Positions 7,623 through 17,959 of a stretch of 64,000 nucleotides of DNA are shown one piece after another. Origin of the DNA: Mucilaginibacter ginsenosidivorans. Lineage in GTDB: Bacteria > Bacteroidota > Bacteroidia > Sphingobacteriales > Sphingobacteriaceae. The notes beneath the pieces were generated by a model that was given only the letters and a program-made list of their open reading frames with translations, made no database searches and was not told where the DNA came from. The stretch spans positions 62,001-126,000 of the forward strand of contig NZ_CP042436.1 of assembly GCF_007971025.1 (NCBI RefSeq), read 5' to 3'. Within the stretch, counting starts at the first letter, position 1; the number at the start of each line of letters is the position of its first letter. A program made the translations under genes and the position numbers.

Positions 7623-9467
7623 ATGCGACACTACCGGACATTTCAGCTGATGAAGTCAAAATTAAAAAGATGGCAAAAAATAACGCTGATCGTCCTCGGC
7701 TCGCTGATAGCGCTCGTGCTTATCCTCGCCGTGTTTGTCAACCAGTACTGGTCGCCTATTTTGGCAAAAAAGGTAAAAAGCATCGTGCTCAAAAGCAGCG
7801 ACAGCCTCTACCACGTCGACTTTACCGATGCGAAATTGCATATCCTGAGGGGCGAGATAGATATTTACAACCTCACGCTTAAACCCGACACCACGGTTTA
7901 CAACCGCAGGAAAGCAAATCACTTCGCGCCCAACAACCTGGTGGAACTTTATGTAAAAAGAGTCACCATATCGCACATGCACCCGTTCAAACTATATTTT
8001 GACCATGTGCTTGATATCGGCGAAGTAATATTGAAGGCACCTGAGATAAAGGTTAGTTACGAACTTAACCACACTAAGGATACCGCCGCCCGGGACAATA
8101 GAACTACCTGGCAAAAATTATCCAAAACACTCAGATCGGTCCATATCGGGCAGATCGTGCTGGGCGATGTAAAGTTTAAATATGAGGATTATTCGGGCAA
8201 TAAGCTAGCCATATCCGAACTAAAGGAAATGAACCTTGGCGCTACCGACCTGCTTATCGACTCGGCAACGCAGACCGACAGGTCGCGGGTTTTATTTTGC
8301 AGGGATATCGACGCCGATCTGAATAATTATACGGCCAATACTTCGAACGGGCTTTACACCTACAGCATAAAGGCGCTCCATTTATCCACTCAAACCTCGA
8401 AACTTACCCTAGAGGGCCTCGACCTGCAACCCTTAGAAACCAGCGCATTTTTTGAGAAAAGCCGTAAAGACAGGTTCGATATACATCTCGATTCGCTCGA
8501 GGTAGATAGGTTTGATTATATCACCTATCACAAATACCGTATCATCAATGCGTCGCACCTGTTGCTGAACAAAGGATCGCTTAACATATTTACCAACCCG
8601 AACAAGAAAAAGCCTACAACCGATAAGGTAAAGACGTATCCGAATTTTGGTTTAAAAGAATTGAAGGCCGACCTCAACATCGACACCATAGATGCAAGAG
8701 GGGTCGACATCACCTATACCGAACTTAATCATAAATCGGGCAAAGCCGGGACGATAACGTTCGACCATTCTTCCGGGAGGTTTCTGAACGTTACCAACAA
8801 CCCGCAGGCGCTTCAGAAAAACAATATTTGCACGGCTGCATTAACCAGTTATTTTATGAACCGCGGTAAGGTAAACGTGATCTTTAAATTCAATCTTACA
8901 GATGCGAATGTGCCGTTCAGCTATAAGGGCGATGTTGGCCCGATGGATCTTCGTGCATTAAATAAAGGGATCATGGCATTGGGGCTGGTAAAGATAAACA
9001 CCGGGAAGCTCAACCGTTTCGAGTTCGATATCAATGCCGACAACCAGGTAGCAAAAGGCAGGGTCAGCGTGCTTTATGATAGCCTGAAGGTCACTGTATT
9101 AAAGCCGGATACAAATAACGACCGGTTAAAACATGCCGTGATCCCGACTTTATTTGCCAATATCATGGTACTCAAGCACGACAACCCCGATAAACCGGGC
9201 GGAGTGCCGCGCTCTTTTTATGTCACCTACAACCGCCCTAAGGACTACCCTTTTTTTAAAACAATATGGCACACATTGCTTACAGGCATTAAACCCTGTG
9301 TAGGCCTCGATGAGAAGATGCAGAAGACCGTTAAGGATAAAATTGCCCAGCAAAGTATAAAAAAACAGGAACGGGAACTAAAAAAAGCCGCGCGAAAGCA
9401 ACGGCGCGCCGAGCGAAAACAAAAAAAGGAAGCCGAAAAACAAGAAAAAGCCAATAACCCGCAATAG
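7623..9467 (+). CDS. AsmA/DUF748-like inner-membrane-anchored protein
   Basis: This 614-residue protein has one N-terminal membrane anchor (about residues 20-43, ITLIVLGSLIALVLILAVFV) followed by a long beta-rich periplasmic part. The pattern of short strands (LRGEIDIYNLTLKPDTTVY, GEVILKAPEIKVSYEL, VHIGQIVLGDVKFKYED), and a later segment FSYKGDVGPMDLRALNKGI resemble AsmA/DUF748-type envelope proteins implicated in lipid transport. The last 50 residues are extremely basic (KKAARKQRRAERKQKKEAEK) and likely helical. Start is ATG 7623; ATG 7650 (MKSKLKRW) is an equally plausible start. It is monocistronic or paired with the next plus-strand gene 66 bases on. Family call by pattern only. Confidence 0.75.
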   Translation: MRHYRTFQLMKSKLKRWQKITLIVLGSLIALVLILAVFVNQYWSPILAKKVKSIVLKSSDSLYHVDFTDAKLHILRGEIDIYNLTLKPDTTVYNRRKANHFAPNNLVELYVKRVTISHMHPFKLYFDHVLDIGEVILKAPEIKVSYELNHTKDTAARDNRTTWQKLSKTLRSVHIGQIVLGDVKFKYEDYSGNKLAISELKEMNLGATDLLIDSATQTDRSRVLFCRDIDADLNNYTANTSNGLYTYSIKALHLSTQTSKLTLEGLDLQPLETSAFFEKSRKDRFDIHLDSLEVDRFDYITYHKYRIINASHLLLNKGSLNIFTNPNKKKPTTDKVKTYPNFGLKELKADLNIDTIDARGVDITYTELNHKSGKAGTITFDHSSGRFLNVTNNPQALQKNNICTAALTSYFMNRGKVNVIFKFNLTDANVPFSYKGDVGPMDLRALNKGIMALGLVKINTGKLNRFEFDINADNQVAKGRVSVLYDSLKVTVLKPDTNNDRLKHAVIPTLFANIMVLKHDNPDKPGGVPRSFYVTYNRPKDYPFFKTIWHTLLTGIKPCVGLDEKMQKTVKDKIAQQSIKKQERELKKAARKQRRAERKQKKEAEKQEKANNPQ

Positions 9468-9533
9468 AACTTTCTTTACCAACCATGCAACGTTCGTAAT
9501 TTAGGTTCGTCATTTAGCTAAAAGTTATTCATT

Positions 9534-10226
9534 ATGAAAAAAATAGCATATTCCATTTTATCAGTGGCGCTCTTTTCGGTGCTCGTCATATCTGCCTCAG
9601 CACAGGGCCAGTCGCGTTCTGTATCGGGTTTTAACGCCATAGCATCCGGCGGGCCCTTTAATGTACATGTTAAGATAGACGGCAACGAAAGCGTAAAGGT
9701 TGACGCCGATGATGACGTGATCAACGACATCGAGACCGTAGTTGAAGGAAACACATTGAAAATCAGGTTCAACCGCGAAAATCGCCATCGTAATATTCAC
9801 AAAGCGGAAATATACGTCGAAGCTAAATCATTGAATTCGCTTGCCAATGCCGGTTCGGGCAGTATTAAGGTGGATGGCGTGGTTTCGGGCAGCAATGTTA
9901 AAACCATCTTAAGCGGTTCGGGTAATATCAGCACAGCCGTAAAGGCCGACAACCTGCGTACAGTTATCAGTGGTTCCGGTTCCATTAAAATTACCGGCAG
10001 CGCCGGCGATGCCGAGATCGTAGTTACCGGCTCGGGCGAAGTTGAGGGCAGGGGCCTTAAAGCTAATACCGTTTCAGCTACCATTACCGGATCGGGCAAT
10101 ATCCATGTAGAAGCAGAAAAAAGCGTATCGGGCCATATTACAGGTTCGGGAAGCGTGCTTTATTCGGGCAGCGCATCTATAAGCGATGTTCGCACTACCG
10201 GTTCGGGACGTGTATCAAGAGAATAG
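9534..10226 (+). CDS. GIN-domain (DUF2807) secreted protein
   Basis: This is a 230-residue exported protein with a signal peptide cut after about residue 23 (VISASAQ). The rest matches the putative autotransporter-adhesin head GIN domain, DUF2807. Repeated strands carry a G-S-G turn (AGSGSIKVDG, LSGSGNIST, ISGSGSIKI, VTGSGEVEG, ITGSGNIHV, ITGSGSVLY), forming a right-handed beta-helix-like stack. These proteins are very common in Bacteroidetes; the true function is not established and adhesion is only inferred from the name. It is convergent with sprA, and the two share a terminator. Confidence 0.92.
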   Translation: MKKIAYSILSVALFSVLVISASAQGQSRSVSGFNAIASGGPFNVHVKIDGNESVKVDADDDVINDIETVVEGNTLKIRFNRENRHRNIHKAEIYVEAKSLNSLANAGSGSIKVDGVVSGSNVKTILSGSGNISTAVKADNLRTVISGSGSIKITGSAGDAEIVVTGSGEVEGRGLKANTVSATITGSGNIHVEAEKSVSGHITGSGSVLYSGSASISDVRTTGSGRVSRE

Positions 10227-10251
10227 TTCAACCCAATTTGAGATTAATAGT

Positions 10252-10279
10252 AAAAAGGCTGCCTGCGGGTGGCCTTTTT
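10252..10279. terminator. Bidirectional terminator between GIN gene and sprA
   Basis: AAAAAGGC (10252-10259) pairs with GCCTTTTT (10272-10279) around a 12-base loop. The right arm overlaps the sprA stop codon (10278-10280). With A-runs on one side and T-runs on the other it can end transcripts from both directions. Confidence 0.75.
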
Positions 10280-13200
10280 ATTGCAGCAATAATTTAAGGT
10301 TGACACCGAAGTTGGTGAACGATGTATTAAACGTTTGCGACGTAAACGGCTTGGTGATATTGGTGTCGTAAAACAGGCTCAGGTTAAAGCGCTGGTTTAT
10401 AACATAATCTATCTCGGGCCGATAGGTGATATTCCTTGCGCCAGAAGATATTTGTGCACCCGGAATATCGGCCTGGTAAACCAGCGTCTTATTATCGCGC
10501 AGCGAAAGATCCATTTTAAAAGTAAGGTCGTTATTCAGCTTGGTGCCGTTAAACATACCAAAGGGGAACCTGAAGTTGCGGGTCTTATAGCCAAAACCCA
10601 ACACCAGTATATCCTCGTTCTGCTGTGCCAGCTGGCTGTTGGACAGGCTGAGGTTCAGCGTTCGTGTTTGCCGGTATTCTACGTTCGCGGTCAGGTTGTT
10701 CTTGAATCGCATATCGATACCCAGCAAAGGCACAAACTGTTCAAATATCGTAACCGATGAAAATTGATAGAGCGGCAAAAAGTCGTTGTTCGCATCCCTT
10801 GAGCTTACTGCGCCATTGGCCACCTGGTATTGCTGCAATGTGGTATAATTGCCCACCGTAAAGGTCGAACGGTAGCCGTTGCGTATGTCGACTGATTCAA
10901 ATAGTTCACTCAGAAAGGGGATACGGCTTAACCCGCTGTAACGTATATCCCAGTTGGGTATGGGAAAAGACGGGAAGCTACCCAGACCGATACTCGAAGC
11001 ATTTTTCCCGGTATAAGCGGCAAGGAAAGCCGGCACCACCACATTTTGGGAATTCTGGCTGTAACCATCGGTATAGTTTCCAACCGCCCCTTTTGCCGAG
11101 TTCGGGTTCAATGCGCCCAGGCGTTGCGAAATAACGGCCCGGTTTTGCTCAAACTTCGTAAATGTGGGCGATGAGTTGTCGATGCCGCTTATTTTTGAAA
11201 ATGCCGTGGCTATCGACATGTAGGAGATGGTATAGTCGCCTGTTGTGCTTGGCGTCAAATTTTCAAAAGTGCCCGACGAAGGCAGGTATTTGAAATTACT
11301 CTGGTATGAATGGTTCTGCGTTTTAAACGCGATAAGTTCTATCCTGAAGTCCTTGAAAAGTTCCAGCGATCCTTTCAGGTGCAGGTCTTCGTTAAGCGTG
11401 CGCAAATAAAGCTGGTTCTGTAGTGTGTCTGTCGTCAGCCAGCCTTTGGAAACCGCTTTCTGCCTGATGTCGGCCTGGCTGCCCAGCAGGAAGCCGATGC
11501 CCGGCGCGTTGTAGTTAAAATCCTCTCCCGCAAATCCCGAATTAGGCAGGTACCCGGGTATAAAAGTACCCTCGGTACGCGTGTATGCCGCGCTCAGGTT
11601 TTTGATACTGGTCAAAAGGCCCAAAAACACCTTGCCAATTCCTGATGTTTCCTCCCCATCCTTTGCCGGCTTGGCGGTCAGGCGTTTGTAGAAAGCAAAT
11701 TTATTATAAAGCGTTGCCATATTGAATGTCGGGTTCAGCTGAATGGTACGCGAATTCAGGATACTGTTGCCGACATTATAGGCAGGGTCGTTTATCGCAA
11801 AAAGTGGCTGGGTTTGCCAGGTAAAGTGTGTGCTATACCGGGCCACTACGGCCGTCCAATCCATATATGGCAGTTTATTAAGCGGCAAGGTATAATTAAG
11901 CGTAAGGGTATGGTTGTAATTGGTAGTACGCCCCAGGTGCAGGATATTTTCCCACAACGTATCCCTTTTTAAACCATCGAGGCGCCCTGCCGGTTCGTCG
12001 ACTGTTGCCAGGTTGGTTGCATCTATATCCAAGGTGAGGGACTTGGTAAGATTCCACCCTAAACCATAGACCGACGTGATGTTAAATGTTTTATTGAAAG
12101 TAGTGGGGATGGCAATAATGTTGTTAGGGTCGTTATTTCTCAGTGTATTTTCAGAATAGAAGCGGTCGAAATTGATGCTGTAATTCAGGCGCGACGGGAT
12201 CAGGTCGATATTAATATCCCGGATCAGCGATAGCAAATTACTTTTGATAACCTTTTCAAACGGGCTGTAATATTTCGGCTGGGTAGCAAAATTATAGGCC
12301 AGCGATGCATGATACGTTTTTTCAAAGTCACTCAGCGTCGTAAAATCATGGTGATTATATTCGATGTAGGAATAGGTTGCATTAAAGTTCTCGATATCCC
12401 AAACATGGTTTGGCGCCGATGGATTTGTCTTTGTTTTGTGGACATTGGTAAGGTTGATACTTTTACGCAGCGTATAATCCTCAGCCGTGTTTTGTATCGA
12501 ATCCCGCTGTTTGGTACTGGTTGCCGCCTGCAACGATTGTTTTAGGGTTATATCGGGCTGCGCAGGGTCATACTCAGGCGTACTTACCTGGTGCGACACG
12601 TTGACATAAAGCGGTATATGCACACCGCTTTTGTCGGGGAAGAATTTACCGAGCTCCACACTGCCCGATACATCATAAACCTTGGTATCATTCAGTGTCC
12701 GGTCGGCCAGCCGCGAGTCGAGCGCGCCAAATCCAACAGTCGTCCGGCTGCCGGTTACGGTGAGCGACGCAAAATCGGCCAGTTTAGCATCGAACCTTCC
12801 GGTTGCCGCCCAGCCGCCTTTATTGTCAAAGTCGGTCATTCGCAATTCATCAAACCAAATAATACCCGATTTGTCCAGGCCATCGTCGACCACGGTGCTT
12901 GCATTTGTTTTTAACGGGTTGCGAACGCCTACCATCACGGTAGCCACCCTGCTCAGGTCGGGCTGGCCTTTAATGGTTATCTTGTTTTTGCCGTCGCTAA
13001 GGGTAAAAGGCACCGTAAGCGGCCAGGGTTGCCCGTTCAGTTTGGCGTTATTACGTGCCAGCTTGGCGTTTGTCAGCAGCGCCAGTTCTATATCCAGTTC
13101 GTTTTCGGTGGGCCAGATCGCGTTCGGGTCATTAGTACCCGCGTTCGTCAGCTTCATCGGTATTTCGTACTCGTAATAGTTGTCAGTATAATCAACACCG

Positions 13201-16200
13201 AGACGAATAAAAGCGCTCACATCGTTGTCCTTCAGCTGCGTGCCCTCGGCATGGATAAACATTTGCAGCTTTTTGTATTTGCGCAGGTCGTTATTAAAAT
13301 CTTTAAATGCCGCACGGGAATAACCATCGCGCAGGTTCGAGAAATTAAGCGACAGCGATTGCTCATTCAACTGCGTGTTGGTTTGCAGGTTGTTGTAATT
13401 GCGTTGCCGTATAATGCCCGGCGGAACCACGTATGGGATAGGGGTACGGTTACCGTTTTCCTCGATATTAACCGTCTCCACATCCAGCGAAGAATTATCA
13501 AGCGGGGGATTGATGATCGAAGGGTCAGCGATCACATTCGTCGGGTTGTTCTCCGAATTGAATGCACGCCAATCGCCTCTTACTAACTGCAAAGTTGCAA
13601 AGCGCATGATAGCTGTATCGGCAAACCCGGTCATGAACATACGGATGAACCGGATGGATTTGAAATCCTGGATATTACCCACAACGCTTTGCGGGCTATT
13701 TATCGGTATACGGAATTGGTACCATGTTACAGCCTGGGTAGTGCCGTTGGGCAGTTTAACCTGCGACGTTACCTTATCATTAATAAAGTTTTGTCCTACT
13801 ACCATGTCCTGCGGACGAACCGACACGTGATATTGGAAATACTCGTCGTCCTGGTTCATATTATTATCCCTGTCCACGTCTTCGGCATCAGGCAGCGACG
13901 TTGAGGCTGAAGTTGGTGTGCCCAGCAATGCCTGGGATTGCTCGGAAGTTTTAGAGTTACCTTCTGTACCGTTATACTGGCTGTAGCGTTGTAAAATACC
14001 CGCGCCTGCCTGGTCGAGCTGCGGTCCCTGGTAATATTGATAATCGTCGGATGAAGGGTCGTTGTTAAAAGTGTTTCCCGCCTGCGCACTCACCTGTGCC
14101 TTTACCTGGTTAACGATAGTTGAGAATTTCGACCTTTCATCAGCATCGTTCAACCCGTCCAGGCCGATATCCTGTATAGTTCTTGATGCCGGGTTGCTGT
14201 CGAAGGCATTTACCACGGGCTGTGTTTTTACTACCCTTCCCCAGGCGGTGGTATCCACCTGGCTCTGGTCGCCGTTTACCGGGATTCCATTTTCAAGCCC
14301 TTTGCGGCCATCCTGCAAAATATCTTCCGATATATTACCGAGGTTGAAGTACAGGTCGCCACCCTGCGAATTTGGTTTGCCGATAAACGGGTCCATTACC
14401 CAAAACTCGATGTACTGAACGTTCAGCGCTTCAAAATCATTGGTCGAAATACCGCGGAATATGCCACCCCATTTTTGTTGCGGGTTGGTCAAAGTTCCAT
14501 CGCTGTTCAAGCCGGTTGTCCTAAAGTTGTAAGGGCCTCGGATATTGGGATAGAAGGCAAGGTCGAATGTGGGCAGGGTCAACGGCTGACCGGTTACAGA
14601 CTGCTTGTAAGGAAACACCTCCGTTTCGAGCACTTCCCTTACATAAGGTTTCGACAATTCCGTCCGTGAGACCGGGATAGTGCCGCCGCTGTAAAATATC
14701 GGATCGATGTTATAGAAAGCAATGCGCGCCCTGTTATAGCCGTAACTAAGGTCGTTGAACGACTTTGATTCGGGGAACTGTTGCGGCGTGCCCGAAATTT
14801 GCCAGGTTGAGGCGCTTTTGATATCGATAACAGATTGACTGCTTTCAAAGTCGTCAAGGTAAGAAGTACCGTTCTTTGATCCGGCAAAGTTCAGCGCTGA
14901 CGGACTGCCCGGCAAAAGTTGTGCAAATTCGCCGTTGAAACTAACCGACGACGGCACTTTGGTGGTAACGAAAGGTATCTTATCAACCAACCTTGTGAGG
15001 AAACGTGACGGTGAATTATAATTCACGTCGAAACCATAAATGGTATTGGAAATAGATTCCTGGCCAACTACTTCGTTTTGCGTTATGGGCGTTTCCTTCA
15101 AGTGCATCAGGGTTGCCCCAAGCGCAAGGTTGTCGTTCACTTTAAAATCAAAACGGGAGCCAAATAATGATTTCTGCTGCACACCGAAAAGTTCGTTATT
15201 CTCCAGGTTAACTGTAATGGGCTGCCCCGAGGATAGCAATGCCTGGTTAATGATCCTGATCTTGCCGGCACTGTAATCAACGTTATAGTCAGTTCCCTCG
15301 ACAAGCTTAGAAGACCCCGCGGTAACCACAACAGAGCCTTGCGGAATATTGGTTGCATTCAATTGATATTCCGACCCGGACTGCGAAGTATAAGTACCCT
15401 TGATAAGATACCTGTTTAGCTGAGGGAAAAACTGTTGGGCGATGGTCTTGGTCGAGTCGTATATCGGCTGGTAAACATATCGTCGTATCAGGTCCTGTTC
15501 GCCGGGGTCGAATTGTTTTGACAGGTCCGATCCAAAAGGTTCCAATACCGGGAATATAATGCGCCCGTTTTGCGAATCGATCGTGACGCCTTCAATAAAG
15601 TCGAAAAAGCCATCGGGCTGTTTGTCATTATGCGAATCGAGGTTATCCAATCCCGTCAGCTGTAGCCAAAGCTTGCTTTTGGTATGCAACCCTTCGCCCA
15701 TAATGGGTTTGGCAATGCCCGAGCTTTCGTCGAGCCGCGATATCGTCATCCTGAAATTACTTGAACTAACCTGGTAAGCACCTAGGGAGTATATGTTTTT
15801 CATCATCAGTTTCCAGGTAGGCAGGCTGGTTTTTAACAATGCATTCTTCAGCAATTTCACATACAATACTTCGGGGGTTGCGGTATTAACCGGCCTATCC
15901 GTCGAAAACTCACCCACCTGGTACACAACGCCATTCACGGTATACTGGTATGCGACGGCCAGTACCTCGTCATTGTTCAGCGGGTAGTTCAACGATATAT
16001 AACCTAATTGCGGATGCAGGGTAAATTCCTTATCAGTCAGCTTGCGTGCGTACGTCAGCCTGGCATAGTTATCGTTGCCACCTGTCGCCTGGAAATAGGC
16101 ATTAATAGCATTCGAGTTGGTTTGCCGTGCTGCGGCAGGTAAATTCTGCAACAGGTTGTTGGATTGTTGCGCGAAACCCGGCCCCGAAAAGCCTGCGGGC

Positions 16201-17333
16201 AATCCGCTGTAACCTGCGCCGCCCTGCACGATCGACTTGTTGTAAGGCTTATTTTCGCCCAGGTCCATCAAACCCAATATATCGCGTGAGCCGGTGGTGT
16301 TATTGGTGCGGTTGGTAACCCAAACCTCGATACGGGTGATGTTGATGTTCGAGCTTATGATGGGGATATTAGCCAGCGCCTTATCGTAATTATCCCTGAA
16401 ATACTGCGACAAAAAATAGTGGCGGTTGGCCTCATAATCGGCTGGCGTAAAGCTGAAATTACCCTGCTGCGCGCCGTTGGTTATGGTGATGGATTTTGAT
16501 TGTGAACGCTGCTGCGAAAAAATGCTCGTCACATTCAGGTTGCCGAATTTGAGTTTGGTCTTTACACCGAAAAGGGCCTGCGTACCGGTTATAAGGGTCG
16601 TATTTAAGGGAAAACTTACGGTACCAACTTCTATTTTCTGAATGATCTCATCTTTATTACCGGTGTAATCCAGCTTTATCTGGTTTTCAAATTGATACTG
16701 CGCGTCTGTATTGTAATTGGTTGATATTTTAAGCTTATCCCCTATTGAACCGGTAACGTTCATCTGGATGCGCTGGTTGAAATTGAAATTGAACTGGCTG
16801 CGCTGCTTGGTATTGAACAGCGGGTTCTGGTTACTGTTGATCTGCCCGGCCATTATCATCTCCGCCGAGCCCTGCGGCCGGATGGTGATATCCGAACTCC
16901 CAAACATCTGCTCGAAAGTATGACTGCGTATCTTGATCTGGGGAATAAATCCCTCCTGCTGCGACTGATATGCGTAGCTGTCGGCCTGTTGCTTAAAATA
17001 TACGCGGGTACCTTCGCGTTGCTTCAGTAAGAGGTATTCGCTGAAAGTAAGGTATTTCGGCGGGCGGTAATCGAAACTACCCACTCTTTGATAAAGCACA
17101 TACTGGTTCTTTACCGGGTCGTATTCTATAGTTTTAACCAGGCCCGGGGGGTCAGGCTGAAGGTAACCCTGCTTCAACTGGTTATTGCGCGACTCGGTAT
17201 TTGTAAATGGCGCCCTGATGGTTAAGGAATCCGGCTTTGATGCGGGCTGCTGTGCGAAGGCTGTCCTGATCCCGCAAAAAGCGTAGATCAGCAACATGGA
17301 TAAAGCAGCTTTAAAGGTAAAAGTCCGGATCAA
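10278..17333 (-). CDS. sprA: Giant outer-membrane protein SprA (type 9 secretion)
   Basis: SprA is the very large beta-barrel translocon of the type 9 secretion system, needed for export of gliding adhesins and other cargo across the Bacteroidetes outer membrane. The 2351-residue length fits the family. Family features include an N-terminal signal peptide (IYAFCGIRTAFAQQ), the early YDPVKNQYVLYQRVG segment, a repeated-strand barrel throughout, ATLMHLKETPI near 750, the NPQQKWGGIFRGI segment near 970, and the GVNLKLL C-terminus. The longest frame starts with TTG at 17333, which gives a signal peptide with basic n-region. An ATG at 17297 gives a shorter, less convincing signal. It lies 26 bases after ruvA on the same strand, a linkage often seen in Bacteroidetes. 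Confidence 0.97.
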   Translation of the reverse strand: MIRTFTFKAALSMLLIYAFCGIRTAFAQQPASKPDSLTIRAPFTNTESRNNQLKQGYLQPDPPGLVKTIEYDPVKNQYVLYQRVGSFDYRPPKYLTFSEYLLLKQREGTRVYFKQQADSYAYQSQQEGFIPQIKIRSHTFEQMFGSSDITIRPQGSAEMIMAGQINSNQNPLFNTKQRSQFNFNFNQRIQMNVTGSIGDKLKISTNYNTDAQYQFENQIKLDYTGNKDEIIQKIEVGTVSFPLNTTLITGTQALFGVKTKLKFGNLNVTSIFSQQRSQSKSITITNGAQQGNFSFTPADYEANRHYFLSQYFRDNYDKALANIPIISSNINITRIEVWVTNRTNNTTGSRDILGLMDLGENKPYNKSIVQGGAGYSGLPAGFSGPGFAQQSNNLLQNLPAAARQTNSNAINAYFQATGGNDNYARLTYARKLTDKEFTLHPQLGYISLNYPLNNDEVLAVAYQYTVNGVVYQVGEFSTDRPVNTATPEVLYVKLLKNALLKTSLPTWKLMMKNIYSLGAYQVSSSNFRMTISRLDESSGIAKPIMGEGLHTKSKLWLQLTGLDNLDSHNDKQPDGFFDFIEGVTIDSQNGRIIFPVLEPFGSDLSKQFDPGEQDLIRRYVYQPIYDSTKTIAQQFFPQLNRYLIKGTYTSQSGSEYQLNATNIPQGSVVVTAGSSKLVEGTDYNVDYSAGKIRIINQALLSSGQPITVNLENNELFGVQQKSLFGSRFDFKVNDNLALGATLMHLKETPITQNEVVGQESISNTIYGFDVNYNSPSRFLTRLVDKIPFVTTKVPSSVSFNGEFAQLLPGSPSALNFAGSKNGTSYLDDFESSQSVIDIKSASTWQISGTPQQFPESKSFNDLSYGYNRARIAFYNIDPIFYSGGTIPVSRTELSKPYVREVLETEVFPYKQSVTGQPLTLPTFDLAFYPNIRGPYNFRTTGLNSDGTLTNPQQKWGGIFRGISTNDFEALNVQYIEFWVMDPFIGKPNSQGGDLYFNLGNISEDILQDGRKGLENGIPVNGDQSQVDTTAWGRVVKTQPVVNAFDSNPASRTIQDIGLDGLNDADERSKFSTIVNQVKAQVSAQAGNTFNNDPSSDDYQYYQGPQLDQAGAGILQRYSQYNGTEGNSKTSEQSQALLGTPTSASTSLPDAEDVDRDNNMNQDDEYFQYHVSVRPQDMVVGQNFINDKVTSQVKLPNGTTQAVTWYQFRIPINSPQSVVGNIQDFKSIRFIRMFMTGFADTAIMRFATLQLVRGDWRAFNSENNPTNVIADPSIINPPLDNSSLDVETVNIEENGNRTPIPYVVPPGIIRQRNYNNLQTNTQLNEQSLSLNFSNLRDGYSRAAFKDFNNDLRKYKKLQMFIHAEGTQLKDNDVSAFIRLGVDYTDNYYEYEIPMKLTNAGTNDPNAIWPTENELDIELALLTNAKLARNNAKLNGQPWPLTVPFTLSDGKNKITIKGQPDLSRVATVMVGVRNPLKTNASTVVDDGLDKSGIIWFDELRMTDFDNKGGWAATGRFDAKLADFASLTVTGSRTTVGFGALDSRLADRTLNDTKVYDVSGSVELGKFFPDKSGVHIPLYVNVSHQVSTPEYDPAQPDITLKQSLQAATSTKQRDSIQNTAEDYTLRKSINLTNVHKTKTNPSAPNHVWDIENFNATYSYIEYNHHDFTTLSDFEKTYHASLAYNFATQPKYYSPFEKVIKSNLLSLIRDINIDLIPSRLNYSINFDRFYSENTLRNNDPNNIIAIPTTFNKTFNITSVYGLGWNLTKSLTLDIDATNLATVDEPAGRLDGLKRDTLWENILHLGRTTNYNHTLTLNYTLPLNKLPYMDWTAVVARYSTHFTWQTQPLFAINDPAYNVGNSILNSRTIQLNPTFNMATLYNKFAFYKRLTAKPAKDGEETSGIGKVFLGLLTSIKNLSAAYTRTEGTFIPGYLPNSGFAGEDFNYNAPGIGFLLGSQADIRQKAVSKGWLTTDTLQNQLYLRTLNEDLHLKGSLELFKDFRIELIAFKTQNHSYQSNFKYLPSSGTFENLTPSTTGDYTISYMSIATAFSKISGIDNSSPTFTKFEQNRAVISQRLGALNPNSAKGAVGNYTDGYSQNSQNVVVPAFLAAYTGKNASSIGLGSFPSFPIPNWDIRYSGLSRIPFLSELFESVDIRNGYRSTFTVGNYTTLQQYQVANGAVSSRDANNDFLPLYQFSSVTIFEQFVPLLGIDMRFKNNLTANVEYRQTRTLNLSLSNSQLAQQNEDILVLGFGYKTRNFRFPFGMFNGTKLNNDLTFKMDLSLRDNKTLVYQADIPGAQISSGARNITYRPEIDYVINQRFNLSLFYDTNITKPFTSQTFNTSFTNFGVNLKLLLQ

Positions 17334-17359
17334 GCGTCAAGGGGTAAAAATCTACGTAA

Positions 17360-17944
17360 TTATAAACTTTTTAGTGCGAATTTAATTAGTTGTTCAACGG
17401 TTAAATTACCGCCATTTTTATTTAATTCATTATCAAGCACCTTTTCAACAGCGTTACGGGCAAAGCCCAGCATCACCAGCGCCGACATGGCCTCATCCTT
17501 CACCGTTCTGTTCACCGGAACGGTTATCAGTGTGTCGGGGCCATCCTTTTTCAGTTTGTCCTGTAGTTCCAAGATAAGACGTTGTGCCGATTTTGGGCCG
17601 ATGCCTTTGATCCGCTGTATTTGTGAAACATCCCCTTTTACGATAGCTGCCTGTATCTCTTCCGGTGTTATCGACGACAAGATCATCCTGCCGGTATTCG
17701 GGCCTATCCCCGACACTGATATTAGGTGCAGAAACAACCTGCGTTCGCCCTCATCGGCAAAGCCGTAAAGCGTGTGCGCATCTTCCTTCACATGCAGCCA
17801 GGTAAATAATTTGCAACGCTCGGTATCACCAAGTTTTGAATAGGTGTTTAGTGATATGTTTACCTGGTAGCCAACACCGCCTGCATCAATAACCACGTAC
17901 GAAGGGCTTTTGTAGGCCAGTTTACCGTCAATATAAGCGTACAT
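17360..17944 (-). CDS. ruvA: Holliday junction branch-migration protein RuvA
   Basis: RuvA binds four-way DNA junctions and loads the RuvB motor during recombinational repair. The 194-residue product starts MYAYIDGKLAYKSPSYVVID. The OB-fold comes first (to about 62), then two helix-hairpin-helix units (LISVSGIGPNTGRMILS, and IQRIKGIGPKSAQRLILEL), then a flexible linker and the C-terminal RuvB-binding three-helix domain (MSALVMLGFARNAVEKVL). Length is typical. It lies 15 bases after maeB and upstream of sprA; no ruvB or ruvC is in the window. Confidence 0.97.
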   Translation of the reverse strand: MYAYIDGKLAYKSPSYVVIDAGGVGYQVNISLNTYSKLGDTERCKLFTWLHVKEDAHTLYGFADEGERRLFLHLISVSGIGPNTGRMILSSITPEEIQAAIVKGDVSQIQRIKGIGPKSAQRLILELQDKLKKDGPDTLITVPVNRTVKDEAMSALVMLGFARNAVEKVLDNELNKNGGNLTVEQLIKFALKSL

Positions 17945-17959
17945 AAGTGCTTTTTAGTA

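Noticed and set aside
10335..17000. Many plus-strand frames inside sprA
   Set aside because: Antisense shadows of a single conserved 2351-residue frame.
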